DNA of 64,000 nt from Talpa occidentalis (lineage: Eukaryota; Chordata; Mammalia; Eulipotyphla; Talpidae), in the NCBI RefSeq assembly GCF_014898055.3, contig NW_023604295.1, positions 65,559,730 to 65,623,729 on the forward strand. The letters run 5' to 3'. The notes under the pieces are model-generated. The model ran no database searches. It saw only the letters and a program-made list of their open reading frames with translations, and had not been told where the DNA came from. Below are positions 8,965-23,900 of this stretch, in pieces (position 1 is the stretch's first letter; each line of letters opens with the position of its first letter). The position numbers and the translations under genes were made by a program.

Positions 8965-11900
8965 GTGAGTAGTCACTAGGGTCTGGTCTGCTCCTTTCCC
9001 AGCCGTGCTAATGCAGTCCCAGCGCTGTAGGCAGGCTTTTCTTTTCTGGGACTGCAGCCTTCTGGAAAGTTTCCTTCGAGTCTGGCGGTCAACTGGCTGA
9101 CGGGAGCTGCGGTGGATCTAGCAGGCAGTGTAATGGTGGGGCAGGGTCGGTGTTTGCCCTGCTCTGGGACTGGTGTATTGCTTACTGGACAGATGCAAGA
9201 ACCTGGGTGATACGAAGTGTGCTGAGGAACTAGAACATCTACCCATTTGCACCCAACAGCTAAAGTTCCCAGGCAGAGGACAGGTACGAGCGCGTTCTAG
9301 TCTAAGAGTAGGGAGGGAAAAACAATCCCCTTTTTTCTTCCCTTTGCATAAGCCCCTGTCCCCAACCAGCACCCCCTCCGGCCACCGGCCACCTACCTCC
9401 CTTTTGCAATTTCTGGACTTTGAACGTGGTTTGTTTATCTCAACATTGACAAACGAATTGTTTTAGGATGGCTGGGGGTTTGCACAGCAGCAGGCAGATG
9501 TCATTTTCTAACCTTGAAATCAAAAGGACTGTTAAATATTGTATTTTTCAGATCATGTTGTTCTGAGAATTTTTGACACTAAGTGCCACAGAGCTTGTGT
9601 TACGAATTTTTTGTACTTTTATCTTTATAGTTCCAGTTCTTATGTTCCCTTGCTTGAATTCAAGGCAGGATTTTGAGTTTTCTTTGAATAATATGTAAAG
9701 AATATTAAGGCACTTAGTATATTTTAGTTGCCAGGTAATTTGTTTGTTTACTAAAGTTCCAACATATTCATTGATTTGAAAAAAACCCTTGCTTGTGCTC
9801 TGTTTTATTCTCAGGAAATGGTATGCAAGAGATAAACTGAATTTCATATAACTTTTAAGCTGGCTAAAGTTTCAGTTGTAAACTTTTCAAAAATAATATT
9901 TTCAGGAGACTCAGAAAGGAATTTATTAACAGCCCACTAGTTTTTATAAATTACTGATTAAGGTGAATGGAATATATAAAAATTCTCATTTAAAGGCTAA
10001 AACATTATTTGTTGATCCTATATTAAAGAGCTACAATAGCAGAATTTCAAACTCCAGTTATTAAGCCACACGTATGGACCACATGAACTAACTCATTATA
10101 TAGTTCATTAAGACAATAAATATTTGGCTGATAACTAGTGTTTTGCAGAGAAGAAAAGGTAAAAGTGACTTACCGCATATACTGCTTGCCATCATGGGAT
10201 TTTACTTGACCCTTTATTTTATAGATTGTTACATTTTCATTGACTCTAGGTAGAGTTAAAATTTGTGTGTGTGTGTGTATTATACACAGGTATTCAAACC
10301 ATATACTTAGAGAAATACACTGGTTCTGCATAGACACTGGTAGAGTAAATTCTGCAAGTATATCACATAAAGCATAGTTGATCCTATAATGCCTTGCTTT
10401 AAAATATTATGGTAGTTTAATTAGATTTAAATTGACATGGTTAACTGATGAGGAAATGCATAGAACTGGAATGTTTCTACTTCCCAAGATTTTAAATTTG
10501 AGATAGAAATAGAACTCTAAATATTTGATATATAATTCATTGTTTAGTGCATAGAAATACAGTTGTATTTTTTTTAAAGAAAAAGGTTTATTAAAAGTTT
10601 TTATAGTCTGGAGAGAGAGAAATCATCTAGTTCAACTTCATTTTAACAAGAAGTACATTGTTTCAAGGATGTTAATTTCCAAATTACCTATATTGCTTCT
10701 TACTAAAGTCTTGTGGTGAAGAGAAATAGGAAAAAGGGGATGTACACTTTTAGCTGTTCTAATTCAGTCCTATCCAGACATCCACTTCTGGTTGGATGTA
10801 GCCTACCATTCATATAACTGACTCATATTTTCCTTCTCTTTTTTATTCTCCTTTTTTTCTTTCTCTAACTATCCCTTTCACTGTTTGTTTATCTTCGTAT
10901 TTTCCTAAACTCTTTTTACTCCAAAGTCCAAAATGTTGCACTGATGGAAAGGTTTTATCAAGATTAGGTTAGAGTTGGGTTTGGTGCGAGTCTCTAGAGA
11001 CCATTTTTGGTATACTACAAAGCAACAACAAAATATTGTGCCGTGTTCTCTTAACACTAATTCTATGCTAGGAAATACAGTAAAGTTTTTCATAGTAGAC
11101 TTTTTCGGTACAACTTCAATGACTTCTTTCTAGCAAAACAGTAAATCTAGGACTCCCTAGTGGCGCAAGGGGTTAAGCACCGCACTATGAAGCAATCCAC
11201 AGCCTCTGCAGCATGAGTTCAATCCCCGGCTGGCCAGGGAGAAACCACATGGAGAAGTAGACTTCTCCTGTCTTGCCCGCTGTTCCCCTCAGTAGTGTAT
11301 TTTAGTCAGTCTGCCTGTTCTACTCCCTACTCTGTCTCTGGTGAATCCTCTCACCACACCACCCCCGCCCCCTGCATCTCTGGCCTGTACCCCAGCTCTT
11401 GTATGCATAAATAAATAAATATTTAAACAAAAAAAACCCAGTAAGTCTATTATCTGTATATATTTAAACTTTGAAATATTTTATAAGGAGCCTGATAAAA
11501 TATTTATCAATATTATTTAGCTACACACCACAGTAATGAACTCTTCAAAGGAAGGGAGGGAGGGAGGGAGGGAGGAAAACTGATTTACTGGAAGGTGACT
11601 ATATGAAATACTGATTAACCAGGCTTAGGGAAGCCAGTGACTTGGGCATTAAGGTGATCTATGTAGTGGGAACTCCTGTGTTCACTTGATGGGAGGGGCC
11701 ATCAGTTGACTTTTAAGTCTGTGTGTCTGTGCTCATGATTCAAATTCCTAGGAGAGAGAGAGCCTGATTGTTTTGGCTTAGCTGTCACTGAAAATTCACT
11801 AGATTCAGAGGCAGTGCTAGGACAGTTCTCACAAAGGAATGGATGCCTCGAAGGAAGCAAAAACAAAAGTCCACACATTCTAATTTTGGACTGTACTACA

Positions 11901-14900
11901 TATATGCATGCCTTTCTTTCCATGTACACCATTTGAACATATTTCAAATATAATGCAAATATTTCTAAATTGATGCAAATAACTAAAGTATAGCAGAAAG
12001 GACCTCTTGCTCAGTAAGTTCTAGTTACCACACTCAGAGAAGAGGAAGGCTCAGTTTCCTAGTTAATGTCATCAAATGATGTCCATGCCTTCTCCAGTCT
12101 GTACAATCTCCTGCCAATGTGCTATGCTTTATGGATGAAATGATGCATTGTAGTGTGCTTAACACATCCTATATTGTGATTAATAATTTTAAAAGACAGA
12201 CAAGAGAATGTCTCTCTGGTTACAAGCTGAAGCTGATCTTTATCACTTGTTCCTTCACCACCCAGTTCATATCTCTCTTGCTCTCAAGCTGTTCCTCAGA
12301 TTTTCTGGTTAGCTCTAGGAGATGAATCATAATCTTTTTCAGGAAGACTCTGATCCCTGCTATTCCTTCCTGTGAATGGTTATATCCATCTTCTTTCACA
12401 ATTTCTCTGTGTAATAGTTTTTCTGGATGAGTAACTGAATTATATGTGACAACAACAATATTTTGCTTTGATTATTGCCATTGCAGTATAATCTTTTTTT
12501 TTTTTAGCAGGAATAAAGAACTTCCAATGGCTATATAGCAGGCTCAGCTTGTAAATCAGTTGGAAAATATATTTGGTCCTCTAGTGATTGTATTCTTCCT
12601 TGGTTTCCCAGTTTCAAAATTAGCAGAACTCAGTTGTGAGAGAAGAGAGAAAAAACTTTGAGAATAGGATACTGAATTTGTTTCCTAGGGCTGTGTAACA
12701 AAGTGCCACAAACCAGAGTCTTAAACAACAGAATTTATTGTCTCAGTTCTGGAGGCTAGAAATTGGAGATCAAGGTGTCGTAGGAGGTGGTTCCTTCTGA
12801 GGGCTGTGAGGAAGAAGACCTCTCTGATTTCTAGTCACCCTGATATTCCTTGGCTTGTAGATGGCATTTCTCCCAATGTCTTTGCAACATCTTCCCTCTG
12901 CATATGTCTGTCTCCTCCTAATTACCCCTTTTCCTAAGAAATTAGGAATTATTGAATTATGATCCACTCTTATGACTTCATTTTAATTTGATCATCTGCA
13001 AATCTCTTATCTCCAAATAAAATCATAATCACATGTATTGGGTGATTAGGATTTTACAGTCTTTGTAGGGGACACAATTCAACCCATAGCAGTCCCTGAG
13101 CATCACATTATGACAAGTATTTCTTTCCTCCCTCCTTCCCTCCCCTCCCGATGTGTGTATTTTGGCTTTAAGAAAAGAACATCATGCTGATACAGAAAAC
13201 ATACCACATTTGTTTTTTCCCTTTTGGACGATGAGATTGTATCTAAAAGGCAGTTACTTCACCCTCAGTAACTGGTCAGTCTCTCATTCCATAAGGCAAG
13301 CTGCTTCCTGGCTTTAGATTGTACAATAAGACCAATAAAAACCATAGTAATCATCCTATTGACTTATTTCTTTAACTATGGAGTGAAGACCTTAGAAGCA
13401 ATGCTGTGTGGTTTTAGCACAGAGCACGGAGAGTAAGTCTACCAAGTGGTGCTGACAGATAAACCCAAATATGGATTGAATGTCAACCTTTGAGTACAGA
13501 TTTTGATAGAAAAACCCTACTAATCAACCATCGACTAAGTATCAGATGGGATTTTGTAATATATACAGTTTCTAACAGCTGAAGGAATAACAGTTCTTAC
13601 CATGTTTTTTTAATGGTGAGAATCTGGGATTCTCAGTGTAAGTCAGTGTAAGTCTTATGCAATTGAGTTTGCATGTAGCCTTATCCTTGTCCTCATGGAT
13701 GCTTTTTATGTTTCTAAACAGTACTGTGCAAACATTATGCTCAGTTACGCAAAGTGGAGACCTGAGGGCCATATACCTCCAGATTTGTGTGTTTGACCCT
13801 TATGGCATTTTAAAAATCAGAAAAAGTTTCATGGAAGTTTGGTTTAAAGACTTCTTTTCTGAGGAAAGGAAGACCTCCCAATGCTGAGTCCACATTTCAA
13901 CATAGTAAGGTTCAGCTACAGCTGACTCAGAGTTACCTTGTTTTTCTTTTGTCCAAAGCAAATTCTTTTTTATTTTTTTTAAGATTTATTTATTTATACA
14001 AGAACCCGGGTACAGGCCAGTTGCACCACGGGAGGGTGAGAGGATTCACCAGAAACAGAGCTGGGAACAGAAGAGGCAGACTGACGAAATACACTGCTGA
14101 GGGGAGCAGCAGGTGCGACAGGAGAGGTCTGCCACCATGTGGGACCACCACTGACTGGCCGGCAGGGATCGAACCAGCGCTGCAGAGGCTGCGGACAGCT
14201 TCACAGCGCAGCGCTCAACTGCCTGCACCACCAGGGGAGGCCCTCTTTTTTCTTTTTCAATGAAGTAAAATTGGTTTAAAATATTATAGTTACCATATAA
14301 TCACCCGCAGGCTATCACCACAGTTTATTGTGCTCCCTCTCCTTGTTCTCACGCCTACAGAGATTCTCAGGTGTGTAACATAATTTGACATCTTCATATA
14401 CTACTACATCATAATCACTACCAAACGTCTCCATCACCACCATACAATTGACACCTTTTTACCCAATGACACACCCTCTCCCCTTCTGGTAACCACCATT
14501 TTGTTCTTACAGAGTTTGTTTTTGTTTTGTTTTGTTCTATTCAATAACCCTTTCCAGTTTGCCACTGTTAGAAAACAACCTTCAGTGTCTTCTAACAAGT
14601 TCTCTTCCCTTGTTAATGTCAGCCAGCTAACAGGTGCAGATTTTTGAGTTTGTAAACCTTGCACTAGATTACTTTGAGAAGGAAACACAACTGACAATCA
14701 TTCAGTAGGTCATTCTGTCTCCTTTTATCATTAAGAACTTCCCTGGTGGGGGATTATCTTGTGAATATTCATCAAGAACACGAACATTTTCTATTCTGGG
14801 CCAATTCTTGCCCAAACTTATCTCTGTTCCTATCCTTAAAATCTAGATCTTTACAGATCTCTGAAAACTGGCAAACCCTTTCAGACATTCAGAAAATCAT

Positions 14901-17900
14901 ATTGATCCTGTGTTAGATAATTCCTCATTCTAAGCAAAGTGGACAAGAGAAACAGTGCTTATATATCTTCCCATTGTGAGTCCCCTGTGCTCACCCTTGA
15001 GAGAAGCTGTAATTTGTTCACTCATTTCTGGCTATGGTTTTATAGCAAGTCTAGCCCTGGCTTATGTTGGTACATCACGCACAGCTTCTGTAAACCAGAG
15101 ATTTTCATCTTTAGTCATAGGCCTTTCCTCATGATGCCATTAAAGGAACTGAGGGAGGAGAAGAAGTCAGGAGAGTGGAGTTCAGATTAACATTTCTTTT
15201 CTACAGAAACACAATTACTTATTGCCTATTTAGCCATCAGCAATATATATTACAAAATGTGAGGTTATTTTAACTATCTGAATAAATTTATGATAGAGAC
15301 GGCATAATTAATTATGCCCACTAGCACACTAATTGGAGACATAGCTTAATAGCAGTGAGTTGGCAATCAATATAGCAGGATGAAAAATTATGGTAATTGG
15401 TTTTGAAATTATTTGTGTTGTAACAACTTATTATTTTGCAATTATCCTGAAAAGTAGTTTTAGCTTTAGAAAGTAAAGTCCTAAAAACATGATCTATAGT
15501 TTTCCTATTCAAGTTATTCCATAGAATAACAGCAGTAGCTGTTAATGCTTTTGAGTTGATTAGAAATGAAATATTTCTGGTTCTACCTTAGATCTACTGA
15601 TACAGATTATGCATTTTAACAAGACCCTCAGGAAATTCCTATATGCACTTAAAGATTGAATCACTCTGGTCTATGAGGAGATAGCAAGAAAGATAGAGAA
15701 ATGGTTCTGCATAAGAAATGAACAGAAATTTGCCGGGAAGTCAATAAGGAGGAACTGGGGAGAGATTTGGGGAAAGTGTGTCAAAGGAGGAAGAAAGGAA
15801 GTTGAGGGCAGAAAATTCAGCTTATGGGGAAGGTGTCTGGTAAGATATTACTGGACCTGAGATGGAGAAACTGGCATTTCTAAGATTCAACTTTATTGCA
15901 ATTTAATGTAAACTCTAAACTTTTGCGTCACCTCCTGCTAACTACCCCCACTGTTTCTTTCTTTCTTTTTTTTTTTTAAAGATTTATTTATTTATGCATA
16001 CAAGAACCGGGGTACAGGCCAGTATGTGGGGGTGAGAGGATTCACCAGAGACAGAGCGGGGAACAGAACAGGCAGATCTACTGAAATACACTGCTGAGGG
16101 GAGCAGCGGTGAGTCAGGAGAGGTCTGCTCGCCATGTGGGTAGCTCCCTGGCCTGGGATCAAAGTCATGCTGCAGTGGCTGCAGACAGCTTCATAGTGCT
16201 GTGTCTTTAACCTCTTGCGCCACCAGGGAGGCCCTACCCCCAGTGTTTCTGCAGGATTGTTTTGACCTCTACATTGAGAATTAAAAGAAAAGAATGGTCT
16301 TGTAAAATGCAACTAAGATTAGGAGATTAATGAAAGTTAACACACAAAGCCAATATTGACCAGAAGAATATCAGCAACAAAAACACTCGAGAGATATGGG
16401 GGTTTTTATTAGATGTGGGATTGGGGTTTCATGTCACCACTTATTCAGTGAATCAAACAGGGAGGATGACATCTGACAGCAAAATTCCTATTATCTTTAA
16501 ATTATTAAACTTTGATTGAGAGTAATGTTTTATTGGTGCTAAAAATAATTTCACTGGTAATGCAAAATAAGTATATCTTGATTCTTATTCTATTGGATGA
16601 TGCAAATCCTTTTTTGCCTAAATATTCCTATTTTGTTTTACATATTTCTGGGAAATACATATAAGAAAATATAGTAATTACAACAATTTTGGGAGGGTAG
16701 GCAAGAATTCAGTGATTTTTAACAAGAAATCTCTGTATATGAAAAACATTCCAAGGAAATGAGTGACATTTTAATAATGAGTATCTTTGGAAAGTACAAT
16801 TAAAATAATTTTTTTAAAGATTTCTTTATGCATACAAGAGATGGGGTACAGGCCAGAAATGCGGGGGGTGAAAGGATTCACCAGAGATATAGTGGGGAAC
16901 AGAACAGGCAGACTGACTGAAACACACTGCTGAGGAGAGCAGCAGGCAAGACAGGAGAGGTTTGCTACGCCATGTGGGTTGCTCCCTGGCCAGCCAGGGA
17001 TCGAACTCGTGCTGCAGAGGCTGCAGATTGCTTCATAGTGTGGTGCTTAACCCCTTGAGCCACCAGGGAGGCCCTAAAATGCTTTTTATTCCTAGTTTTT
17101 TTAATCTAAATACAATGAATTTTCCTTAAACCTAGTTTGGGGAAAACCCCTTTGTTTAAGAGGTTTATATACATTTTATGTTCTAAATACAGAAATGTAC
17201 TCCTCTAGGTTTGAGTCGAAGTGAAATAAGTGTAATTTATCTTCACAGATTCTGAATGTTTCTACAGATAAATAAAGATAAAGTAATAGGAGCTGATTCT
17301 TACTGGCTCTAGGTCATCACTGTAATTCATCTTAGTCTCCTTGTCCGTTTTTTGGAATAGACTATTAAAAGTCACATGCAGGAACAATGGCCTTTAAATC
17401 TTCAGTAGGGCCTCCTTGGTGGTGCAAGGGGTTGAGACACAAACTATGAAGCTATCCACAGCCACTGCAGCATGAGTTTGATCCCCAGACAGGGAGATAC
17501 CCACATGGCGCAGCAGACCTCCCCTGAGTCACCCGCTGCTCTCCTCAGCTGTGTATTTTGGTCAATCTGCCTGTTCTGTTCCACCCTCTGTCTCTGGTGA
17601 ATCCTCTCACCACACCTCTAGCTTGTACCCCAGATCTTGTATGCATAAATAAATAAATCTTTAAAAAAAAAAAACTTCAGTGAATTGATAAAATTATTAT
17701 TATTAATCTCTATGGCTTAAGCCACGTAGTCTATGGCATTTCGTTACAACAGTCTTCACAGACTAATGTATAAGGCAAAGAAGTTAATAAATATTTCTCG
17801 GTGTTCTTTTAGCACTGCGACATGGAAAGGTGCATTTACCATATAGAAACTGAGGCCTTCATTAAAAAAATGAATCTTCCAGAACCATGATCTTGAATTT

Positions 17901-20900
17901 CCAGTGTTGAGAACTGTGGGGAAAAAAATTCTGTTTTTTAAGCCTTGTAGTTTGTGGTATCCTGTTATACAGTCCAAGTAGATCAACACTGGGCCTGTTG
18001 GGCCTGTCTGAGTGTACTGCTTCTTGTAGATTGGGATAGACTGAGAAACACCCAGTGGGCCTGAGTTTCTATGTGATAAGTGGGCCTTTCCAAATTGCTT
18101 GTTTTATTTTCCTTCTTTCCCCCAATTCTGATCTCAATCATTTGTTCACTTTTATTTAATTAGTTATCACTTTAATCCATTGTTATTTAGATTATGTCTT
18201 ATAGCCTTTGAATTCTGAGACTGGTCAAAGTTGTATTGAATTATAAACACCTACTTAATGATGTACATGTATTCTAAATAGTCTCATTCTACATTAGCAC
18301 TGATAAAACTCTGTGAGTCAAAAGAAAAGCTACTGAGATCTGGAGTCTTTCTAAGCTTGCAAGCATGCTTCAGACTTGCTTATTGGGGGATATCTGGGCG
18401 ATAGTACCAGAAGCCAAGAAATGGGAAGTGGTAAAACTCTTCTATTGTTGCCCTTAAAAATGTCCCGGAACAATTTGCCTGTTGCTTTTCCGAACATAAA
18501 AACAGGCCAGTGAACTAATAATATTAACTATGCCATCCTAACAAAATAGGTCAAATAGAACAAAAACAAAACACTTCCTGTTCTATTAACCCTTGGTACA
18601 TGATGTCAAATCAGATGGCATTTGGCATCCTAGTGTGGGGGAGATTAAAAAGACAGGGGAAGCTGTCTGTGTAGCTATCTTGCTGCATGTTATAAAAGGC
18701 ACCCCCACTGTATCCTCAGAAAGTATGGCCAACTGTTTTTGTATCAGTTGAGAAGAGAAAGGAGCTCTCAAAAATTCCTCCTCAGTTTCCCAAAATCTGA
18801 CACTGTCCCGCTTAACAAAACCAATTAATGGTTTCCAGAAAGGAAGGAGAAATCAGGAAAAAGGAGAAAATGATATGGTAAAAGATAGATACGGACTTTT
18901 AGTGGTAAACTTAATATAGTATATAAATGTGTTGATCTTCAGTGATGAACACCCGAAACTTAAGTAATGTCTAAGGTCCTAATGCAATGTTACTGCAATT
19001 AAAAAAAAAAAAAAAGATTCAGGAGAATAGGTCAATTAAATAATAAAAATAACATACAAGAAATTTTTTAAAAAGTACCTTACTTTTGACTCACCAAGAG
19101 GAAACAAGTCATAAAATAAATACTGAATGTACTTTTTTCTTCTGGATAATAAGCTACTTATTCTCTCTTTTGGACAGAAGCAGCATTTTTTTGTTTTGGA
19201 ATAATTAAATGTGCTGCTTTTACCATTTATGTCTAAATCAAATGTTTTAATTTTAGGGAGATGATGGCGGTGTTTGATTTATTCCTTTATTTTTTTAGAC
19301 TAGGGGTTACAAAATAAAGTTGTAACTAAGTCTTGGAGTAAAGAGGTCCGTTTCACTTCTGTTGTAGCTAAACAGTTCAGGTATTGTTTTCCTACTCATT
19401 GATTGATCTCTTCCACAATGGGAGTCAATAGTGATATTTTTAAGTGCCCTTTATTAGTTTCCAATTTCTAAATAAATGTCAGCCCTCATTGCTTCTAATC
19501 CAAATGTTTTAGAACTTACCTTTTTATGTGAAATAAATAACTCACAGATTGTTTCCTCTTGTTCTTTTCCAGAGTAAAATCCTTATCCAAACCTACCTTT
19601 TGTGATATTTGACTCTCATCAGCTTATTTATTGCACAGTCCTCTTGAAGGACAGAGGCATAGTTCACCTTTAGAGAATATTTATTCTAATATTTTTCTGA
19701 CCCTTTACATAGTAATATGAGAAGAATCAATTGCTTACCAGCACAGTACTCAATATGAAACAAAATGAAATTTAGAGAATAGTGAGCATAATTGCTCTCT
19801 AAAGAAACAATTAAATATTGACAAATACACACGTATAGCATTTTTTCTGAAAGATTACGCAGGATTTTCTGCAAGTTGGTAATAATTACATAGATTGATG
19901 GTCAACGAATGCCTAATTAAAAATCTACCTTTGGGGCCTCATCGGTGGTGCAGCGGTTGAGCGCTGGGTTGCGAAGCTGCCTCCGCAGTACCGGTTCGAT
20001 CCCCGGCTGCTCCCCGGCCACAGGAGGAGGGTCCCGCATGGTGCGCAGACCTCTCCTGCTGCCCGCTGCTCCCCTCAGCAGTGTACTTCGGTCCTTCTGC
20101 CTGCTGCGCTCCCCACTCTGGCTCTGGTGAATTCTTTCACTCTCCTGAGCTTCTGACTGTACCCAGTGCTTGTACAAATAAATAAACAAACAAATAAATA
20201 AATAAAATATTAAAACAAACCCCCCCCCACCAAAAAAAAAAATCTACCTTTGGATTTTTCTTAGTCTTGCAGCCTACACATTTTAAAATATCCCTTCTCA
20301 ATTGCAAATATTCTGTGGTAGAAATATATATTAAACATAAAATATTTTACATTTAATGTGTAACTATTTTAAGAAAATTATAATACCTGGCTATATATTT
20401 TCCCATCATTATTTAAGTGTTTTTCTATATTACCTGCAATTCTTCTTTCTCAGGTTTTGATTAAGGAAAACATACCACTTCAAGAGTTGAGATAAATGAG
20501 GCACAATTTATATCTCAGAGTATTACTTAGTTGTTCACATTGTTTGTACATCACAGTCATTTTTACCGACCTCTTTCTACATCTGAAGCAGAAACAAAGA
20601 TTCAAATACTCCACCGCCTAGACACTAGCCAAAGATTCTCTCCTCAGATACTTGCTTTAGCAGTAGTTTTTCATTCTTGGAATGCCAGATGAGTGGAGCT
20701 GGTGGAAAGAGACAGAGAGCAGAATTAGAAGAGGTAAACTTTTGGAGGGAGGAATGTGAGAACATATTTACAAAGGACAAGAGAACAGAATGGCAGTGTT
20801 TCAAAGAATCAGGCCTGGTGAGGCCCAACTCCTCCTCTGCCTTTTACTTTACTTCATCTAAATGATCAGTCTTGAACAATCTGCAGGTCTGAGGCCCTGC

Positions 20901-23900
20901 CCACTCTGAACTGAGGGTAGCAAACTTGGACGCCTAAGTGTGGAAAGGGACCCAAAAAATGGACCTCACCATGGTCAAGGTAGAAATGAATTGAACATTG
21001 GGGGAATTTTTCTGAGTTGAGGCAATGCTAACCCCACTATTCTTATTATAGGTAATTAGCTAAAGCATCAATAACAAATTCCTTTTTTTGAAATAAGACA
21101 ATCAAATTTATGCTCAAAAAGCTAAGTTTTGCCACCACAGGAAATACTGAAGGAACATACAAGTCTCTAAAGACAACTTCAAAAGAGAATTCCAGTTAAT
21201 GTTTGAACAGTGGTTGTATTATTGAGATTATTATTCAACCTGCTATTGTCACTATTTCAAAGGGATGACTCAGGTAAATTTAAAAAATCAGGGAGACACT
21301 CAGTCATCCTTCCAATCTTGAATGGCTCATAACTCAGCACTATAACCTAGCATTTTGACTCTGAATGTAACACTCTTCAAGCAACATAGTTGAGTTTTAA
21401 CAATGACTTTCTTGAAAAACTTCTTATTCTGGAGAGGTGAAACAAATGATTAGCAACAGTGTGATATTGCAAAAAACAAACAAAAGAAAACACAACAGGA
21501 TTTAGAGGCCAGCTTGTCTGTGTTCTCAGCTGCATGAACTTGGAAAAATGAATTCAAATTCCTTGGGCTTTAGTTTGTCATGTATAAAATAGGAAAATTA
21601 CTAGCTGTTTTTAACTATTGTGTTTAGGATTAAAAGAAATGATGCAAATGCAGTATTTGCATGTTTATGTGGAATGATTATCACTTTGATAAGTAATGGA
21701 ACGTTTTAGACAGTCCAGAAGGCTAGGGCCTAGAAGTGTCTGTGGAGGACTTTGAATCAACCAATAAAAGCACGTCTAGCCACATATTTGTCTCACCTCA
21801 TAATCTCATAGTTCTTTAGTTTGGATCTGTGATGTCATACTTATATCTCCCCCCCCCCTACTTTTTATTGAGAAATAATTAGCAAATGTCACTGAATAAC
21901 TTTAAGGCATATATAGCATGATAGTTTGATTTACGTATGCTATGAAATTGTGATTACATCAGTTAATATCCATAATCTCATATAGATAAAATCAAAAGAA
22001 AAAAATTCCTCCGTGTGATGAGAGTTCAGAGGATCTACCTTCTTCACAACTTTCCTATATAGCTAACAGCAAGGTTAACCATACTCATCATGTTGTAGAT
22101 AACATCCCTAGGACTAATTCATTTTATATCTCAATATTTGTTCTACTTTCCTCCAATCCCTCCACCACGCTGTGCACCTCCCCACTCTGGTAACCACAGT
22201 TTGATTTTTTTTTCTCTGAGTTTGGGTTTTTTGTTTTTTAGATTCCACATATAAGTGAGATCATATTTGTCTTTCTCTGCTTGACTTATTTCATTTAATA
22301 TGATGTCTGAATGTCTATTCACTTGTCCAACTGGTAGGGTTTCCATGTTTATGTCTTCAGGACAAGGAATGGTAGCTCCTTTGAAAGTATATTCTATTAG
22401 AAAGATGGGTTTATTTTACAAAGGACAGTATATGTCTTGTTTAAAATATCAAACTTGTCCAGTTTACAGCCACATATTTAAATAATCAAGTACATTGTGG
22501 ACATTTGAGTGGCAGAATATACAGAAAGAAGAGCACTGGACAAGGGACATGGGTGTATTTATATTCCTGTCCCATTAGCACTATCCCTGCCTCTATGTAA
22601 ATCATGTACCTCCTGTCAGCTTCATTTTTTTCAATAGGAAAATAGGGACGATAATTTTGTTCTGTAGTTTATATCATATTTATGTGAACATCAAATGAAA
22701 TAATAAATACTTTAGAAATTATTAAACATCCTGCCAATGTCAAGTATTATTGAGCTGAATCTAACCATAATAAAACATCAACATCCATAATTAGACAAAA
22801 TTAATGTAGACAAATTAGTTTTTTTAGCTTCATTGTCTATTAGATCAAAGATATAACAATTTTCCTTTATAATCTTCCTTTTATCAATGGAGACAATGAA
22901 ACTTCTTGTTTCCTGAGAAGCAGCAAATAGTAATGAATAGGCAGCATATCTAAACCTTTGGGACCCTGTGATCTAAATCATATTTTTGTTATTTATAAAC
23001 TTTATAACGTAGGGCAGATCTCTTGCATGCTCTTTACCTGTGTTTCATCACCTCTCAAATAATGGAGGTTATTAGTTTCCTTCCAGTTTTATAAACTTAC
23101 ATGGACATTCCTTTAAATCATCACCTTAGTTCTCCCTAGACAGTTGTAACCTTTCCTTTTCACAAATATTTATATAGTATGTGTTATTGTACCTGGCTTG
23201 TGTCCTGCAGTGGGAGCCCTTACAGAGGAAGAGATGTTCTTAAATATCAATATTAAGTTCTTAATTACAAAGCTTAATATCCTGTAAGGAAGAAATGTCA
23301 GAGTGGTACTTATGATTTGTTTTCTAATGCATTCAACCCTTGTTATTTTTATTATTGAATCAATGTATTTTTCTTTCAAAGACAGTGTTTTCTCCCCAAA
23401 GAGACTTTATTTGAAGTTTGGAAGGCCCAAGTTTTTACTATATTTATTATAAAAACTTGCTTAAATCTATATCAATTAAACAAAATAGCACTTTTCAGAT
23501 GCTTTCATTGTTGGTAAGACTGATGAGCCAATATGCTTGGCATGTTCACTTAATAGCATCTTTTAGACACACACAACCTTGATTTATTTTTATCTCAATG
23601 ATAGACACACACAACCTTGATTTATTTTTATCTCAATGAGGAATGATAAAAATGGCAAGACACAGGGGTAAAAATATAACCCAGATACTCTTAGTTATCA
23701 CATTTAAACTTCTGTTTTGGTAAGAGAAATAAAGATTCAATACGCTACTCTTGAAAGATGGTCAGTTATTTGTCTAATAATTATGGTGATTGTTGATTAA
23801 TTAGTCCTTTTGCTTTTCTTGTTCTTCCTTTTTTTGGTCTATTTTGAGCATATCTAATTTACCAGGTAATAAGAGAAATACAAAAGCAAATTTAGTTGAT

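Noticed and set aside
8186..8976. Overlapping 140-260 residue open frames around the PROS1 start, including a possible upstream ATG at 8600 overlapping the main start
   Set aside because: GC-rich shadows with Arg/Ala/Pro-rich products. The ATG at 8600 probably lies upstream of transcription, so I do not call it an upstream ORF.
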